This document shows, piece by piece, positions 7,954-17,545 of a DNA stretch of 64,000 bases (within the stretch, counting starts at the first letter, position 1; every line of letters begins with the position of its first letter). The notes below the pieces were generated by a model. It was not told where the DNA came from, did no database searches, and worked only from the letters and a program-made list of their open reading frames with translations. Source of the stretch: Pseudoalteromonas sp. Scap06 (GTDB lineage: Bacteria; Pseudomonadota; Gammaproteobacteria; Enterobacterales; Alteromonadaceae); the NCBI RefSeq assembly GCF_013394165.1, contig NZ_CP041331.1, forward strand, positions 1 through 64,000, given 5' to 3'. Position numbers and translations under genes: made by a program.

Positions 7954-8152
7954 TTAATTTACTGTTGTTTCAGTGTCTACTTCGTTATCACTTAGCAAGT
8001 ACTTATCAAGCCACTGCTCTTGCTCCCACAGTACATGTAATAAGCTTTTACGGGCACGGTAGCCATGAGCCTCATAAGGAAGCATCACTAAACGCGCTTC
8101 TTTACCCAAGCCTTTAAGTGCAGCATACATACGCTCACTTTGCATTGGGAAA
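7954..8152 (-). pseudogene. Detached 3' end of an S9 peptidase gene
   Basis: A second copy of the last 55 codons of the S9 peptidase at 8201-10651, in the same orientation. It encodes the same peptide from MQSERMYAALKG to KYLLSDN, then ends differently (EVDTETTVN against VEPVDMVEQPIQ). The two copies differ at about nine bases over about 165, all of them synonymous. The copy has no start context, catalytic serine or promoter of its own, and homology stops abruptly at the hairpin 8153-8194. It is a remnant of an allele exchange or duplication, not a gene. Confidence 0.85.
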
Positions 8153-8194
8153 GTGCCGTGAGATTAAGAGTGGATCTTCTTGATCTCACGGCAC
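8153..8194. repeat. Perfect hairpin at the duplication junction
   Basis: Twelve-base perfect inverted repeat GTGCCGTGAGAT (8153-8164) / ATCTCACGGCAC (8183-8194), with an inner GATC-TTCTT-GATC pairing. It lies six bases after the S9 peptidase stop (minus sense) and exactly where homology between the two S9 3' ends ends. There is no T-run. It may act as a transcription end, or be the mobile or repeated sequence at which the rearrangement occurred. Confidence 0.6.
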
Positions 8195-8200
8195 AATACA

Positions 8201-10651
8201 CTATTGAATCGGTTGTTCTACCATATCAACTGGTTCAACGTTATCACTTAATAAATACTTATCAAGCCACTGCTCTTGCTCCCACAGTACATGTAATAAG
8301 CTTTTACGGGCACGATAGCCGTGGGCTTCGTAAGGAAGCATCACTAAACGCGCTTCTTTACCCAAGCCTTTAAGTGCAGCATACATACGTTCACTTTGCA
8401 TTGGGAAAGTTCCCGAATTAGGATCCTCTTGACCGTGGATCATTAACATAGGTTCGTTAATCTTCTCAGCATGGAAAAACGGCGACATGTTTGCGTACAC
8501 ACTTTGTGCTTGCCAAAAGTCACGTTCTTCACCTTGAAAACCAAACGGTGTTAATGTGCGGTTATACGCACCACTTCGGGCAATACCAGCCTTAAACAAG
8601 TCGCTATGCGCTAATAAGTTAGCCACCATAAATGCACCGTAAGAATGCCCTGCAATGGCAATATTGTCTTTATCAGCAATGCCCTTTTCAACCAGTACAT
8701 CAACCGCTGCTTTGGCGCTAGAAACCAACTGTTTTCTAAAGTGATCATTTGGCTCACTGCCATCAACACCTACAATCGGCATTTTAGGATCATCAAATAC
8801 TGCAATCCCTTTAGCTAAATAAGGCATCGGGCCCCAATAACCTATATAGGTAAATTCATATTCTGATTCGCGCACTTGTGAAGCAACCGCTTTATCTTTA
8901 TATTCAAGTGGATATGCCCACATCAATACAGGTAAAGGCCCTTGTGTTTTGTCATACCCAGGCGGTAAATAAAGCGTACCAGATAGCTCAACGCCGTCAT
9001 CGCGGGTATAACGTAATTGCTCTTTAGTCACCCCTTTAAATGCAGGATACGGATGCTCAAACTGAGTCAGTTGCGTTAAGCTATCTTTATCTAAATCACG
9101 AATAAAAAAGTTAGGCTGCTGCGTTTTAGATTCACGAATAGTAATAATACGCTTACCTTCATCGTCTAATAAAGCACGCACTCGCTCGTAGTAAGGTGCA
9201 GCAGATTGCCAAATTCGTTTAGAGCTGTTTGTTTTTACATCGTATTGATCTAAAAATGGAATATTTCCTTGCTCAGATGCTCCATTACCACGAAGGTAAA
9301 TGTAACGTCCACCAACGACTTTTATAACACGTGTTCCTAAGTCGTTACGCTCATATATGGCACTACCAGGGTCTTTGTAAGCATCATTGTAACTGCGCTC
9401 TGAAAATAGCACACGATTGCTATCAGCATTACGTGGCTGAATAACATAAGTACGCACTTGTCTGTCACTAAAGCGCCAATCACTTAGCATGGCAATGCTG
9501 TCATTACCCCACTCTATACCTGCATAACGGCGCTCTACTTTTGCAAACAACTTTGGTTCGCGTTTAAACGGTGCACGTAAACTATAAAGGTAATCATGAT
9601 GCTCAACCTCAGTTTTCATATCGCCGCCATCTTGCGCTTCGGCCCAAATAACCTCTGCGCCCTGATCAGCACGCCACTCAAAATTACGACGACCAGTGCG
9701 TACACTGTCATACCCTTGAGGAATGTTGTCGGCAAGGGGTTGCTTAGCCAGTTCGACTAAAGCATACCCACGCATTCCCCATATTTGCCATGTAGTTGCA
9801 AAACGGCTGTAAGGCACTTGATACGAAAATGGCTCGTCGATGGTCGCGACTAAAATATTGGTTGAATCAGGCGAAATTGAAAACGATTTAAATAAGCCAG
9901 CACGACCAATTTGCTGAGCCTTACCATCAAGCGTTATATATGCTAATTGCCCTTGGCCATAAAACTTAAACTGTGCTTCATCAAATGGGCTGGTTAATAA
10001 ATTTTGATAAGTACGCGCTGGCGCTTTTTCACCGCTACTTTGTTGAATAACTGGTACCGTACTTTGGGTATCATTGGTTAATCTGGGTTTGTCTAAGTTA
10101 ACCGCTAAATTAGCCACAATCGCTGTGCTATCGGGTAACCACTGATAAGGTGTAGCAGTTAATACTGAATTAAGTGCAAGCTCATTTAACTGCTTTGCTT
10201 GCTTGGTTTTAACGCTATAAACCCAAAGCCGTGCGTTATCCGATTGTTCAACAATAAACGCTAAATACTCGCTATTTGCTGACCAGCGAGGGGAGCGAAT
10301 AATCCCCTGCGGCAAATTATTTACGTTAACCACAGTACCACTTTCTACATGCTTAAGTTCTAACGCACTGTATTTAGCACTAACCCGTGAGCGTGAAAAG
10401 TTAGCTGGGTTGAGCTTTATTCCCGCAAGCTTAAATTCTTCTTTTGCCAGCTCATCAAGCGACACAACACGCTTTCGTTCAAACAAAGCAAGCCACTGGC
10501 CATCATTTGATAAAGAGCTAGTAGGGGCTAACTTAGCATCTACGAGTGTAGCAAGCGCAGGTGAAGGGGTTTGATATCCTTGCTCTGCATAACTTGCAGG
10601 CAATAAAACAATGCAGCCTACCAAGGCAATTAACAGCCTAAAAGCATTCAT
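8201..10651 (-). CDS. Secreted S9-family (prolyl oligopeptidase-like) peptidase
   Basis: An 816-residue exported serine peptidase. A signal peptide is evident (MNAFRLLIALVGCIVLLPASYA, cleavage near residue 22). The N-terminal half is a beta-propeller-like region; the C-terminal alpha/beta hydrolase domain carries the nucleophile in GHSYGAF, the aspartate in HGQEDPNSG and the histidine in PYEAHGY. Members cut oligopeptides; some close relatives are described as glutamyl endopeptidase-like, but specificity is not readable here. The start at 10651 is chosen for the AAAGGAT site and the signal peptide; the frame extends to 10708 without either. The 3' end has a near-identical detached copy just downstream. 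Monocistronic, diverging from the glycosyltransferase gene. Confidence 0.88.
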   Translation of the reverse strand: MNAFRLLIALVGCIVLLPASYAEQGYQTPSPALATLVDAKLAPTSSLSNDGQWLALFERKRVVSLDELAKEEFKLAGIKLNPANFSRSRVSAKYSALELKHVESGTVVNVNNLPQGIIRSPRWSANSEYLAFIVEQSDNARLWVYSVKTKQAKQLNELALNSVLTATPYQWLPDSTAIVANLAVNLDKPRLTNDTQSTVPVIQQSSGEKAPARTYQNLLTSPFDEAQFKFYGQGQLAYITLDGKAQQIGRAGLFKSFSISPDSTNILVATIDEPFSYQVPYSRFATTWQIWGMRGYALVELAKQPLADNIPQGYDSVRTGRRNFEWRADQGAEVIWAEAQDGGDMKTEVEHHDYLYSLRAPFKREPKLFAKVERRYAGIEWGNDSIAMLSDWRFSDRQVRTYVIQPRNADSNRVLFSERSYNDAYKDPGSAIYERNDLGTRVIKVVGGRYIYLRGNGASEQGNIPFLDQYDVKTNSSKRIWQSAAPYYERVRALLDDEGKRIITIRESKTQQPNFFIRDLDKDSLTQLTQFEHPYPAFKGVTKEQLRYTRDDGVELSGTLYLPPGYDKTQGPLPVLMWAYPLEYKDKAVASQVRESEYEFTYIGYWGPMPYLAKGIAVFDDPKMPIVGVDGSEPNDHFRKQLVSSAKAAVDVLVEKGIADKDNIAIAGHSYGAFMVANLLAHSDLFKAGIARSGAYNRTLTPFGFQGEERDFWQAQSVYANMSPFFHAEKINEPMLMIHGQEDPNSGTFPMQSERMYAALKGLGKEARLVMLPYEAHGYRARKSLLHVLWEQEQWLDKYLLSDNVEPVDMVEQPIQ

Positions 10652-10926
10652 GTTTTTATCCTTTTTATTTTTGAATATTACCGGATATATAAACACGTTT
10701 TGCACCATTCATAAAGTGTTAAGCTAAGTAATGACTTAAGTAGCCTGAATACGCTAAAATACACGCCTATTTACTCAACGCTAAAATTGGTTGTTTATGT
10801 CCATTAATTTGCAGCATTTTAGTTTTTCGAAATCATACTCTGCTTTTTAAATACCGTTACAGCTTTTAAAAATATACCACTGTGTTTGAGTCTGTTTTTC
10901 CATCAAATAATTAGAGAATCTAGCCA

Positions 10927-12150
10927 ATGAAAAAAGTGCTGGTAATTGGCTATGTATGGCCAGAGCCCAATTCATCTGCTGCAGGTACGCACATGATGTC
11001 GTTACTAAATGCGTTTAGGGCGCAAAACTGGGATGTTGAGTTCGCCACGCCCGCACTGCCTACCGAACACATGGTTGACCTTGCCGACTTTGGTATAACC
11101 AGCCAAAGCATCGCTCTTAACTGCGATAGTTTTGATGACTATGTTAAAGCTTACAACCCCGATTTAGTGATGTTCGATCGTTTTATGATGGAAGAACAAT
11201 TTGGTTGGCGCGTAGATAAGCATTGTCCTAATGCACTTAAGATTTTAGATACCGAAGATTTGCAGTGCCTGCGTAATGCTCGCCATGAGGCGCATAAAGC
11301 TGAGCGTGAATTCAACCATAACGATTTACTATCAGACATAGCTAAACGTGAAATAGCCGCTATTTTACGCTGTGATCTCAGCTTAATTATCTCAAGCTAT
11401 GAGATGGAACTACTCAATGAAGTGTTTAAAGTTGAGCCTAGTGTGTTACATCATCTACCTTTTATGGTTGATTTAAGTGCCTTACCTGAGCAAACTAAAT
11501 CGTATGAACAACGCCAACACTTTATGACCATTGGCAATTTCCGACATGCCCCAAACTGGGATGCGGTACTCTATTTACAAAAAATTTGGCCGCTTATCCG
11601 CAAACAACTACCGCAGGCAGAATTGCATATTTATGGTTCCTACCCACCGCCAAAAGCCACCGCGCTTAATAATCCTAAAACCGGCTTTTTAATTAAAGGT
11701 TGGGCCGATGATGCGTATGAAGTAATGCAAAGTGCGCGGATTTGCTTAGCTCCTTTGCGTTTTGGGGCAGGTATTAAAGGTAAACTTTTAGAAGCCATGA
11801 TCATGCAAACTCCAAGCATCACCACGCCTATTGGCAGCGAAGGTATGCACAGCACGCTACCTTGGCCAGGTGTGGTAACAGCAGATGTGCAAGCTTTTGC
11901 AGATGCCGCAGTCTCTTTATACAACAACGAGGCTAAATTTAGCGAAGCACAAGCCGCTGGCGGCCTTCTGCTTAATACTCTGTATGACAAAGTACAGTTA
12001 AGTGCTCAATTAATTGAAAAAATCGACTCAATAAGCAGTAATTTAGATGCTCACCGGATGAAAAATTTCACGGGTCAAATGCTCAAACACCATACCATGC
12101 GCAGCACACAATATATGTCGCAGTGGATAGCAGAAAAAAATAAAAAATAA
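10927..12150 (+). CDS. Glycosyltransferase (GT4-like, GT-B fold)
   Basis: A 407-residue cytoplasmic glycosyltransferase. The N-terminus MKKVLVIGYVWPEPNSSAAG is the usual first strand and acceptor loop. The C-terminal nucleotide-sugar domain contains GNFRHAPNWDA, APLRFGAGIKGKLLEAMIMQ and PIGSEGM, matching the GT4 donor-binding E(x)7E region. Donor and acceptor are unknown. It stands alone, not in a polysaccharide cluster, so it may modify a lipid or surface sugar. A purine-rich GAGA precedes the start. A GC-rich hairpin follows the stop. Family assignment is firm, the role is not. Confidence 0.82.
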   Translation: MKKVLVIGYVWPEPNSSAAGTHMMSLLNAFRAQNWDVEFATPALPTEHMVDLADFGITSQSIALNCDSFDDYVKAYNPDLVMFDRFMMEEQFGWRVDKHCPNALKILDTEDLQCLRNARHEAHKAEREFNHNDLLSDIAKREIAAILRCDLSLIISSYEMELLNEVFKVEPSVLHHLPFMVDLSALPEQTKSYEQRQHFMTIGNFRHAPNWDAVLYLQKIWPLIRKQLPQAELHIYGSYPPPKATALNNPKTGFLIKGWADDAYEVMQSARICLAPLRFGAGIKGKLLEAMIMQTPSITTPIGSEGMHSTLPWPGVVTADVQAFADAAVSLYNNEAKFSEAQAAGGLLLNTLYDKVQLSAQLIEKIDSISSNLDAHRMKNFTGQMLKHHTMRSTQYMSQWIAEKNKK

Positions 12151-12170
12151 CATTAAAAATCACTAGACAG

Positions 12171-12197
12171 GCGGCGATTTGTGTTTAAAATCGCCGC
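12171..12197 (+). terminator. Hairpin after the glycosyltransferase gene
   Basis: Ten-base perfect stem GCGGCGATTT / AAATCGCCGC with a 7-base loop, 20 bases beyond the stop codon. The following sequence is not a proper T-run, so termination may need Rho or be weak. Confidence 0.5.
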
Positions 12198-12272
12198 AAA
12201 TAAACTTGGGCAATTTTAGCATTATTGCCTATATTTTTAGCTTAGTTATTTAATAGTTGGTTCAAAACAAAT

Positions 12273-13505
12273 TTGAAAACCGCAACGTTTACTGAAAAAC
12301 GCAAATTTATCGTTAAATTGGGCAAAATGCTCCATAAATACGGTACACCTGCCTATCGCTTAGAAGCCCACTTAATGGAAGTGGCGACTTATTTAGATCT
12401 TAAATCATCGTTTGTTATGTCGCCCACGTCGGTTACCTTTGTTATTTGGACCGATGGCCATGAAGATGAATATACCCATGTTGCCCGCGTTGACCCAGGC
12501 GATCATGATTTAGGTTCACTTGCCGATACCGATGACCTAGTTAATAAAATGCTTAATGGTGAGCTCACGTTGCAAGAGGTTGATCAGCAACTTGATATTA
12601 TTTTTGATGCCCCAAATCCATATAACAGAGTGCTGACAGGCGTTGCCTTTGCCACCTCTGGCGGCGCATTTGCAATGCTTATGGGCACCAGTTGGAATGA
12701 TGTTCTGTGGTCTGGGTTATTAACCTTTATTGTATACTTATTTGTATTGTGGTCGGCCCGTTCGAAACGTGTGGCTCACATGCTTGAGCCATTAGTGGCA
12801 ATAGTGTCGGCTATTCTTGCTTGTGCTATTAGCGTTCATTTAGATGCACACATCAACATTCGATTAATTGTGCTTTCTGCCATTATTGTGTTTATACCCG
12901 GTTTAGCCCTTGCACTTGGCCTTGCTGAACTTGCAGCCAGACATTTAGTATCGGGCACAGCTCGCGTTATGGACTCATTTATGTTGCTGTTTAAGCTTTA
13001 TTTTGGGGCTTTTATTGGTCTTGCTATTGGCTTTGCGGTCTTTGGGCAAGCCGATTTCGTACAACCAGAGCCGTTACCAAAGTGGACTGCATGGCTCGCT
13101 ATTTTACTTTTATGTAGTAGCTTAATCGTTATCTTTAGAACAAAGCTTAAACATGCAATCTGGTCTATTGCCTCAGGCTTTATAGCTTATGGCACCAGTA
13201 TTGGGCCTGCTATATATTTAGATTTAAATTACACGTTAGGCACCTTTATTGGTGCATTTTCAGTCGGTGTATTTAGCAACTTATTTAACCGTGTTGCCAA
13301 TGCTCCGGCCTCTATTGTAGCTATGCAGGGATTAATTGTATTAGTGCCTGGGAGCAAAACGTATATTGGTTTAAACTCACTAATTGAAGGCCAAGACTTT
13401 GTTTATGCAGATCATATTGGTCAGCAAACGTTTTTAATCTTTATGTCGCTGGTGGCAGGACTTATTTTTGCAAACGTGGCACTTCCTCCTAAAAAGAGTC
13501 TATAG
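12273..13505 (+). CDS. ThrE-family threonine/serine exporter (YjjP-YjjB fusion type)
   Basis: A 410-residue membrane protein. The N-terminal soluble domain contains the conserved FIVKLGKMLHKYGTPAYRLE and the SPTSVTFVIW region; the C-terminal half has about ten hydrophobic segments. In E. coli the two halves are separate proteins, YjjP and YjjB; here they are one chain, like ThrE of Corynebacterium. The start is a TTG at 12273: the conserved KRKFIVKLGK sequence lies before the first ATG, so the ATG start is excluded. No strong ribosome binding site is visible. A terminator follows. Exported substrate is assumed from the family. Confidence 0.87.
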   Translation: MKTATFTEKRKFIVKLGKMLHKYGTPAYRLEAHLMEVATYLDLKSSFVMSPTSVTFVIWTDGHEDEYTHVARVDPGDHDLGSLADTDDLVNKMLNGELTLQEVDQQLDIIFDAPNPYNRVLTGVAFATSGGAFAMLMGTSWNDVLWSGLLTFIVYLFVLWSARSKRVAHMLEPLVAIVSAILACAISVHLDAHINIRLIVLSAIIVFIPGLALALGLAELAARHLVSGTARVMDSFMLLFKLYFGAFIGLAIGFAVFGQADFVQPEPLPKWTAWLAILLLCSSLIVIFRTKLKHAIWSIASGFIAYGTSIGPAIYLDLNYTLGTFIGAFSVGVFSNLFNRVANAPASIVAMQGLIVLVPGSKTYIGLNSLIEGQDFVYADHIGQQTFLIFMSLVAGLIFANVALPPKKSL

Positions 13506-13511
13506 ATTTAT

Positions 13512-13534
13512 GCGCGGTTTTAAGCCGCGCTTTT
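13512..13534 (+). terminator. Intrinsic terminator
   Basis: GCGCGG / CCGCGC stem with a TTTTAAG loop and a following TTTT, directly after the exporter stop codon. Confidence 0.75.
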
Positions 13535-13643
13535 GCATAACTACAACATTAAACCTCCTCTTTTGAGGATTAATCGCATTTTTTAGTATATTGAGAACAC
13601 CTTGCTATAATGGCTGAAATCTAATAAAGCAAAGGAAATAACA

Positions 13644-15692
13644 ATGCTAAAAACTAGCTTAGCGATAGCAATTGGGCTTTCAAGCTCACTTGCATTTGCG
13701 CAATCAGCAATTACTGTTGAAGACATTCCAAAAGTAAAATCAGTAATACAAACAACCGTTAGCCCAGATGGCGACAGTGTTGCATTTACCCGTTCGTTAC
13801 CTCGCACGCTTTACGTTGACGAAAATGGCAGCAATTACAGTGAGCTTTATGTTGTTGACGATAAAGGTGTTGAACGCCCTTTTATTACCGGTTCAGTTAA
13901 TATTAAAAGCCTACAATGGTCAAACGACAGCAAAACAATTTACTTTTTAGCGAAATTAAAAGACGACAAATATACTTCGCTTTACCAAATACCTGTTGAT
14001 GGCGGCCAAGCACAAGCGGTTATGTCATTAAAAGACACATCTATTTCAAGCTATCAGTTAAGCCCTGATAACAAGCAAGTCGCTATTTTAGCAATGCCAG
14101 CTGCTGATAAGTCAGAAAAAGAACTTAAAAAACTTGGCTTTAAAGCAGAAGTGTACGAGCAAGGCCTTAAAAACAAGCAGCTTTTTATTGTAGATTTAGC
14201 TAAAGCCGACAAGCCACTTACCCCTACCGCACTCAATGTTGATAACTACGTGAGTGACGTTAATTGGGCTGCGAATGGTGAAAAGCTTCTGGTTAAAACT
14301 CAACCTACTGCACTAATTGATGATAAATACACAAAATCGATGTGGCACTTGTTTGATATTGCCAGCAACAAAGTCACCTTATCGTTTAAAACTGAAGGTA
14401 AGTTAGGCGATGCCGAGCTTTCTCATGACGGGAAATACATTGCTATTTTAGGTGCAGAAGATAAGCACGACCCTGCAACTGGCCGCTTATTTATTGCCGA
14501 TACTAAAACCGCCGAAATCACTGAATGGTTACCTAACTTTATGGGCCACGTTGTTGACTTTGAATGGTCGCATAAACGTAACACGCTTAACTTTATTGCC
14601 AATGTGGGCACAGAAAGTTTTGTTGCGAGCATTAAAACCGGCTCTAACAAATACAAGAAGCTAGTAAAAGAGGGCAAATTTATTGCCTCACAGCTAAGTG
14701 TTTCTGATTCAGATAAAACACTAGCACTTCGTGGTAACACGGCAAAACACCCTAACGAAGTCTTTATTGTGCGCAGTAACAAGGCAAAGCGTTTAACTGA
14801 TTCAAACAGCTGGTTAAACGACAAACGCTTTGCTAAACAAGAAACAATTACGCTCAAAGCACGTGACGGTGTAGAACTTGATGGTGTATTAGTTTACCCT
14901 CTCGATTATGAAAAAGGCACACGCTACCCACTAATTATGTCGGTACACGGTGGCCCTGAAAGTCATGATAAAAATGGCTGGGTAACTAACTACTCGCGTC
15001 CTGGTCAAATGGGCGCTGCACGTGGTTACGCGGTATTTTACCCTAACTACCGTGGCTCAACAGGTAAAGGCGTAGATTACTCTAAACTAGGTCAAAACGA
15101 TTACGCAGGTAAAGAGTTTGACGACTTAGTTGATTTTAAAAATCACCTTGTTGATATGGGATTAGTTGATACTAAACGCGTGGGTATTACCGGTGGTTCT
15201 TACGGCGGTTATGCATCAGCGTGGGGCGCAACAAAGCTAACTGAGCACTTTGCTGCCAGCGTTATGTTTGTGGGTGTCACTAACCAGCTATCTAAATTTG
15301 GTACTACTGATATTTCAAACGAAATGAACCTAGTTCATGCGCGTTCATACCCATGGGATAAATGGCAATGGTACCTAGAGCGCAGCCCAATTTACTGGGC
15401 GGGTCAATCTGAAACACCACTGCTTATTATGCATGGTAAAGACGATCCTCGTGTTCACCCTGCACAATCTATGGAACTTTACCGTTACATGAAAGTGCAA
15501 GGTAAAGATGTTCGCCTTGTTTACTACCCAGGCGAAGGCCATGGTAACCGTAAAGTAGCGGCACAGTACGATTACAGCTTGCGTTTAATGCGTTGGATGG
15601 ACAACTACTTAATGGAAGGCAAAAAAGACATGCCTGCATTTGAAATTGACCATGCGGCTAAATTAAAAGCAGTGAAAGACGCTAACAAATAA
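13644..15692 (+). CDS. Secreted S9-family peptidase (acylaminoacyl/dipeptidyl type)
   Basis: A 682-residue exported serine peptidase. The signal peptide MLKTSLAIAIGLSSSLAFA is followed by a WD/beta-propeller-like domain (residues about 30-400, with TolB-like repeats such as QWSNDSKTIYFL) and a C-terminal hydrolase domain. Catalytic residues are visible in GGSYGGY (serine), HGKDDPRVH (aspartate) and PGEGHGN (histidine). This is the layout of prolyl oligopeptidase subfamily C enzymes (dipeptidyl or acylaminoacyl peptidases). The start has a good site, AAAGGAA, 8 bases upstream. Isolated gene, with a strong terminator after it. Probably helps degrade peptides in the periplasm. Confidence 0.9.
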   Translation: MLKTSLAIAIGLSSSLAFAQSAITVEDIPKVKSVIQTTVSPDGDSVAFTRSLPRTLYVDENGSNYSELYVVDDKGVERPFITGSVNIKSLQWSNDSKTIYFLAKLKDDKYTSLYQIPVDGGQAQAVMSLKDTSISSYQLSPDNKQVAILAMPAADKSEKELKKLGFKAEVYEQGLKNKQLFIVDLAKADKPLTPTALNVDNYVSDVNWAANGEKLLVKTQPTALIDDKYTKSMWHLFDIASNKVTLSFKTEGKLGDAELSHDGKYIAILGAEDKHDPATGRLFIADTKTAEITEWLPNFMGHVVDFEWSHKRNTLNFIANVGTESFVASIKTGSNKYKKLVKEGKFIASQLSVSDSDKTLALRGNTAKHPNEVFIVRSNKAKRLTDSNSWLNDKRFAKQETITLKARDGVELDGVLVYPLDYEKGTRYPLIMSVHGGPESHDKNGWVTNYSRPGQMGAARGYAVFYPNYRGSTGKGVDYSKLGQNDYAGKEFDDLVDFKNHLVDMGLVDTKRVGITGGSYGGYASAWGATKLTEHFAASVMFVGVTNQLSKFGTTDISNEMNLVHARSYPWDKWQWYLERSPIYWAGQSETPLLIMHGKDDPRVHPAQSMELYRYMKVQGKDVRLVYYPGEGHGNRKVAAQYDYSLRLMRWMDNYLMEGKKDMPAFEIDHAAKLKAVKDANK

Positions 15693-15708
15693 GTCTTAGC
15701 TTAATACC

Positions 15709-15738
15709 AAAGGCCAACATAATATGTTGGCCTTTTTG
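15709..15738 (+). terminator. Intrinsic terminator
   Basis: Twelve-base stem AAAGGCCAACAT / ATGTTGGCCTTT with a three-base loop and TTTTT tail, downstream of the S9 peptidase. Confidence 0.92.
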
Positions 15739-15827
15739 TTAGTAATGCCAGGCATGCTTAGTGGCACAGCGCTGCTTATGTTACACTCTGACTAATTATT
15801 CTGATAACTGCTAATCACACTATTGCC

Positions 15828-17495
15828 ATGTCAAACCCTGCTAGCTGCTTTACCACTTTTAATGAAAACATAGATAACCTTGCACTGCCTGAGCAGTTTA
15901 CGTTTCCCTTTTATTATAAACCTCATCCGCAGGCCGTTGCCGCTGCAAAACAATTACAACAACAATTAAAAAAGCTAGATAAGGCTATTTTAGATACAGA
16001 TGATATTGATGCCGGTAAAATGTTTGGCGTATTGGTTGTTCAAGATGAGTCGCAACAGCTAGGCTTTATTAGCGCCTATTCGGGGCAAATAGCGGGGATA
16101 GATGAGCAACTGCATTTTGCGCCAAATGTGGCACTTAAACATATAGACGATGCAGAATTTAGTCAGCAGAGCCAAGTGATTAACGATATTAATGCGCAAA
16201 TTACAGCCTTGCAAAACAGTGATAATTATCAACAAATTGAGCAACAGTTAGTGACTACTCGCCAACACTATGAGCAACAACTTGTAGCCAAGCAGCAAGC
16301 AATGCAAGTAACTCGAAAACAGCGAAAACAGCAACGGCAAGCCGCCGGCGAACAACTCAATAATGATGAGTTTGAAAAACTGAAGAACCAATTAGCTGGG
16401 CAGAGCATTGTTGAGAAAAAACAACTACAAGCATTAAAGCAACAGTGGCAAACACGCATTGCAGCGCTTGAACAAGCACAACTAACAATAGATGATGAAA
16501 TTAACGGATTAAAAAAACGCCGTAAAGTACTCTCTAAAAATTTACAAAAAAAGCTATTCGCTCAATACCAGTTTTTAAATGCAAACGGCGAAGTGACCGA
16601 TTTGAATGCCATTTTTGCCAAACTGCCCGAACACACACCGCCTTCAGGTGCGGGAGATTGTGCAGCGCCAAAATTATTACAATATGCTTATAAACATAAT
16701 TTAAAGCCTCTGGCTATGGCCGAATTTTGGTGGGGCGCACCGCCAAAATCGGCAATAAGACATCATTTACATTATTACCCTTCGTGCTACAGCAAATGCC
16801 AGCCTATTTTAGGACATATGCTAGAGGGGTTAAATGTTGAAGACAACCCGCTCTTGGTCAACCCTGCACAGGGTAAAGACCTAACAATTGTTTATCAAGA
16901 TGATGATTTGTTGGTGGTAAATAAACCTGCTGAATTTTTATCTGTGCCAGGCATTAATATTGACGATTCGGTATATATGCGAATCAAAACTCAGTTCCCA
17001 CACGCTTCGGGGCCACTTATTGTGCACCGATTAGACATGTCGACTTCAGGGCTGTTAATGATTGCGTTAAATAAACGGGTGCATAAAGCACTGCAAAAAC
17101 AGTTTATAGAGCGTAGTGTAGAAAAACGTTATGTTGCTTTAGTGGCGGGTAATATTGCTGCTGAAAGTGGCACTATAGAGCTACCTTTAGTGCTTGATTT
17201 TGATGACAAGCCACGGCAAATGGTGTGTTACAAAACGGGGAAGCCGTCATTAACAACATGGCAGGTACTGGAACGTAAAAATAATACTACCCGCTTACAA
17301 CTCTATCCAAAAACAGGACGTACTCATCAATTGCGTGTTCACTGTGCCCACCACTTGGGGTTAAATACACCCATTGTGGGCGACACCCACTACGGTGAAA
17401 AATCAGACCGACTACATTTGCATGCCGAGTATTTAGCTTTTACCCATCCTATTAGTCATGAACGATTAGAATTTGAAGTAGCCGCTGATTTTTAA
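15828..17495 (+). CDS. RluA-family RNA pseudouridine synthase with long N-terminal extension
   Basis: A 555-residue enzyme that would isomerise uridine to pseudouridine in structured RNA. The catalytic domain (about residues 345-555) has HRLDMSTSGLL with the catalytic Asp403 and the KTGRTHQLRVH motif. The first 340 residues are unusual: a predicted coiled coil rich in Gln, Lys and Leu (about residues 125-240) and a module with GAGDCAAPKLLQYAY and HYYPSCYSKC that is also seen in Vibrio relatives. Normal RluA/C/D proteins are 220-320 residues. The RNA target is unknown. Gene stands alone; no clear ribosome binding site. Confidence 0.85.
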   Translation: MSNPASCFTTFNENIDNLALPEQFTFPFYYKPHPQAVAAAKQLQQQLKKLDKAILDTDDIDAGKMFGVLVVQDESQQLGFISAYSGQIAGIDEQLHFAPNVALKHIDDAEFSQQSQVINDINAQITALQNSDNYQQIEQQLVTTRQHYEQQLVAKQQAMQVTRKQRKQQRQAAGEQLNNDEFEKLKNQLAGQSIVEKKQLQALKQQWQTRIAALEQAQLTIDDEINGLKKRRKVLSKNLQKKLFAQYQFLNANGEVTDLNAIFAKLPEHTPPSGAGDCAAPKLLQYAYKHNLKPLAMAEFWWGAPPKSAIRHHLHYYPSCYSKCQPILGHMLEGLNVEDNPLLVNPAQGKDLTIVYQDDDLLVVNKPAEFLSVPGINIDDSVYMRIKTQFPHASGPLIVHRLDMSTSGLLMIALNKRVHKALQKQFIERSVEKRYVALVAGNIAAESGTIELPLVLDFDDKPRQMVCYKTGKPSLTTWQVLERKNNTTRLQLYPKTGRTHQLRVHCAHHLGLNTPIVGDTHYGEKSDRLHLHAEYLAFTHPISHERLEFEVAADF

Positions 17496-17545
17496 ATCTT
17501 CGCTGCTTTTAGTTGTATCGGATTCTAAAACAGTGCCATTTTTTC

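Noticed and set aside
8140..8373. Plus-strand open frame across the S9 duplication
   Set aside because: It is antisense to the duplicated peptidase sequence and spans the hairpin; no start signal.
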